The notes under the pieces: generated by a model
Databases searched by the model: none
What the model was told of the DNA's origin: nothing
Seen by the model: the letters and a program-made list of their open reading frames with translations, nothing else
In this document: positions 61,129 to 64,000 of the stretch, one piece after another
Layout: the number at the start of each line of letters is the position of its first letter
Position numbering within the stretch: the stretch's first letter is position 1
From: Xestospongia bergquistia
Taxonomy: Eukaryota; Porifera; Demospongiae; Haplosclerida; Petrosiidae
Direction of reading: 5' to 3'
DNA: 64,000 bases
Assembly (NCBI GenBank): GCA_963965975.1
Contig: OZ014421.1
Location: 6,439,413-6,503,412 of the forward strand
Translations under genes and position numbers: made by a program

Positions 61129-63087
61129 TCACTTGTAGTAGTAACAAAAGTGAATTAAATGATTTGGAAAAGTGTCATCAGGATGCATCCCAGAGTTAGA
61201 ATCACTATTCCTATTGTCCTCGTCATCCCAGCGCACCCATTCGTCTCTCACATTCATACCAAGGACCTTTTGACAATGTCCACCTTTACGAAGAAGAAAG
61301 AATGACCGAGAAGTTGGCAGAGCAATTGGATCATTGTAACTTCCATCAGTACGACAGCAATAATATAACCTTGTATTACGGTCATATTGGCCATCAGGAA
61401 CAGTTCCTCCACGTGAATTAGAATTACGGTTATCTTCATCATCCCAAAAGATAGAACCAACTGAAAAACCAGAGGGACATGACCATTTCTTATAAATGCA
61501 ATAATGCCCCTTTGGCCAAGTTGGCCTGCGATAAGAACGATTGGCTTGGGAAGTTATTTTCATACAGAATTCATGTCGAAGATTGTTTTTATGAAACCAT
61601 CCTCCAAGATGAAGAGGATTAGACCATTTGTTGTTCGAATTGGAATCTTCAGTGTCATGTTTCCTATATCCAGTCACAAAATCAAATCCTTCTCCTTTTG
61701 GACAGCCACTTCTTGCTCGAGGAAGTCCGTATGTACCATCAGGCCATGTAAGAGGGAGTTTTAGATCATCTGTATTGAGAATAATTATAACAAGTTGTAC
61801 ACTAGCAAAAAATTATACATACCTGGTGTAATTGTTAAAGATAAATACTTTGCATATGTCCTTAAAGCTTTCTTCAAATTCTTACATCTCTTTTGCATAA
61901 ATCTTCGTATCTGCTGGGTGTTACGTAAATTATAAGCTATGTTTTTCCAAAATCCAATATCATTACAGACAATGGAGATAGAATATAATTTGATGTTGGT
62001 AGGCTCAGGAATGTTATTGTCATTTGAAGGTATATGCCATCGTCCATTTTTGTCCTTTATGACCTTTGATCCCACAGTAATTTCTGTAAGAAGACTTCCA
62101 AATGTAGAGGTACTAGAGACCTTGCTGTTCAACCTTTGAAGATTTAAGTTCAAAGATGTACTAAACCCTTTGTAACTGCCTCCCACTGATACACTGCTAC
62201 TATCCTATTAAAATTACAGAATTTTCATGTATCATTTGTAACAACTCTAATTGTACCGTTCTTTCTGCAAAATCATACAGATCTGAAAGTGTAGATCTGA
62301 ATCGTTTGATAAAACGACCTCCCATTGTAGCTTTAACAACAATATGCTATAAAAAAGAAAACCTTACACAAGTACAACAATGTAGCACCTACCGTTCCCC
62401 ACTCATTTAAAAACTGATAATATTTTCTGAAGTTCCAAATCTCAGGTAATCGTTTAAAAGCATAGTAGAAGTTTTTTGAAACCCCAAATCCATCATCATA
62501 TGGTATACGTTCAGTGAGATATCGTACTTCACTGCTGTGACAGAAAGCTTCCTTGTCAAAATAGACTTGACGTGTATGTTTAATTGTTTTTTTCATTTCC
62601 TTGTAACCTGTACACGAGATTATGATTAAAGTCATATAACATATACAACTAACTTTGACTTGCACTGAAAGAGAAAGAAGCAAGCCCAAAGTCTGAGAAC
62701 ATGAATGAGATAAAGAGAGAGACAATAATTATAACATAACTAACTTCCTCCAGCTGATGTATCAACAGACAAGGACAATCTACTCTTATAGCTTTCCATC
62801 CCTGCAAATAGTTTGGCTATTTCTTTGTAAGAACACGATGTAAGTGGTATCATTTTTATTTGCTTAGGGGACCTTTTGCTTCCATGATTATCTGAGACCC
62901 GAAGTATCCTATGTGTTCGTCTGAGCCCAGGGTCACGTCCAGCCTGTCGTGGTGATCCATCAGGATTGCCAAAAATCAAATTGTAACCAACTCCAACTAA
63001 CAGTTTCTCTTCCTTATAACCAAAACATGTTGTAACAGTCAACAATAGTCCACATACTACAGTCAGAAAAATGGTAAATTGACCCAT
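61129..63087 (-). CDS. secreted MACPF-ApeC (apextrin-type) protein, unit 2
   Basis: A paralogue of the 55,860-57,817 gene with the same six-exon layout. Exon 1 is 63087-62745 and the last exon ends at 61129. It has a signal peptide, a MACPF domain with the W-G-T-H step split across the same junction, and a C-terminal ApeC domain with the two DDEDNRN repeats. All exons are open. Changes relative to unit 1 cluster in the region after the signal peptide (a shorter acidic stretch), in the exon before ApeC and around residue 420, while ApeC is otherwise nearly identical. An in-frame Met three codons upstream of MGQF is an alternative start. A TATA box lies 43 bp upstream. Pore formation and microbe binding are known for the family; function here is inferred. 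Confidence 0.87.
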
Positions 63088-63129
63088 AGTGATCATGAAG
63101 AGATGAATGTCTCTCTTCACAACCAACTA

Positions 63130-63137
63130 CTTTTATA
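63130..63137 (-). promoter_or_regulatory. TATA box of the unit 2 apextrin-type gene
   Basis: TATAAAAG on the minus strand, 43 bp upstream of the ATG, at the position homologous to 57,852. Confidence 0.65.
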
Positions 63138-63222
63138 CTTTAGTGTGTCATATAGATCTAAGGAGTGGTCCTTTAGATTTCATATAATATTTTCACAAAG
63201 GAATTTGTTCAGCTAGATTTTT

Positions 63223-63532
63223 ATTTATCTTTCAGTAAGTTTTCATCACTAAAGTTATCAAAAAACATTGTGAAGATCATGTCAACTGTCTTTCAATAAT
63301 TTGGCATCACTAAAGTTATCAAAAAACATTGTGAAGATCATGTCAACTGTCTTTCAATAATTTGGCATCACTAAAGGTTTCACAAAAACATTGCAAAAGT
63401 TATGTCAACTACCTTTCAATAATTTGGCATCACTAAAGTTATCAAAAAATATTGTGAAGGTCATATCAACTACCTTTCAATAATTTGCCATCACTAAAGT
63501 CAACAAAATATTTACAAAATTGTCACATGAAC
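63223..63532. repeat. five tandem units of about 61 bp upstream of the unit 2 apextrin-type gene
   Basis: Units begin CTTTCAATAATTTGGCATCA and include AAAAACATTGTGAAGATCAT followed by GTCAACT. The first and last are diverged. The GTTGACAT..CCTTCACAAT core (reverse orientation) is shared with the upstream region of the unit 1 gene and with about 63,865. Confidence 0.8.
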
Positions 63533-64000
63533 ATCTAAAGAACCTCTTCTTTGCCTGACTTTTTCATGAGAGGGTTTTTTAAATAATAATTGTTGATATG
63601 ACTTTACAATAGTATCAAAAAAGCCCTTCTCATGTGAAGGTTAGGTTTATCTAACCAGCCACATCAAAGGAGTGATTCTTTACATGTTCATGTAATGTTC
63701 TCACAAAGGATATGAAACCCCATTCAACTATAGTGATGTCACTGTGGAGAGAAAGGAAGAAGAGTAAATAAAAATGAACGATGGTAAAGTCAATCTAACC
63801 AGCCATGTCAAAGGAGGGAGTGGCTTTAGATATGAAATCTGTTCAACTATAGTGATGTCAATTTACTGAAAGGTAGTTGACATGACCTTCACAATTAATT
63901 ATAAGGTCGTATCAAACAATAATAGAATGCAATCACCACACCCATTTTATTATCCAGGTATATTAGAGGACACTACTTTAAAGTATGTCAACTGTTCTTA
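63533..64000. other. distal upstream region of the unit 2 apextrin-type gene
   Basis: Non-coding. It contains further copies of short blocks (CTCACAAAGGATATGAAA, AAAGGTAGTTGACATGACCT) also seen at 57,900-58,200. A stretch near 63,740-63,785 resembles the GTGGAGAGAA..GAAGAAGAG part of the gene X terminal exon. No intact gene is seen. Confidence 0.45.

Larger units (their letters stand above)
58635..63165. repeat. segmental duplication, unit 2
   Basis: Homologous to 54,028-57,895. It holds the POLRMT fragment, the complete gene X and the second apextrin-type gene. Confidence 0.85.

Overview
The window reads as a compact, AT-rich, intron-dense animal genome. Most introns are only 45-300 nt with GT..AG ends, genes sit tens to hundreds of bases apart, and the genes are metazoan. 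A sponge (demosponge) or similar early-branching invertebrate is my best guess, because expanded Roc-COR/Death/CARD proteins and apextrins fit such animals. This is inference; no species marker was seen.

Left half (about 1.7-34.8 kb): five tandem, leftward-transcribed paralogues, here called copies A to E, with a period of about 6.5 kb. Each has eight coding exons (seven in copy C) and encodes about 1,335-1,360 residues. The order is CYLD-like CAP-Gly domain, caspase-like p20/p10 domain without the usual catalytic His, Roc GTPase, COR, Death domain, short linker exons, CARD. Exon lengths sum to whole codons in A, B, C and D, which supports the models. A has one in-frame stop, E has one 1-nt frameshift, and C ends in a different CARD. 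Spacers upstream of A to D carry a plus-strand relic of the end of an hnRNP H/F-type quasi-RRM gene. MITE-like elements and a 35-bp minisatellite decorate the array. A decayed Death-domain fragment at the left edge suggests the array continues outside the window.

Middle (34.8-54.5 kb): a spatacsin (SPG11) gene starts 48 bp from copy E, head to head. A large SPG11 intron hosts an intronless arginyltransferase (ATE1) gene on the opposite strand. Mitochondrial RNA polymerase (POLRMT) follows SPG11 on the same strand.

Right part (54-64 kb): a segmental duplication. Each unit holds the POLRMT 3' end, an unrecognised gene (gene X) with a conserved X-box-like site before its ATG, and a secreted MACPF-ApeC (apextrin-type) gene on the minus strand. 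Unit 1 keeps POLRMT intact but its gene X is broken. Unit 2 keeps gene X intact but has only a decayed POLRMT tail. Both apextrin genes look intact.

Taken together, a cluster of multi-domain putative immune or cell-death signalling proteins lies near two putative pore-forming effectors, with housekeeping genes between them. Whether they work together is not shown by the sequence.
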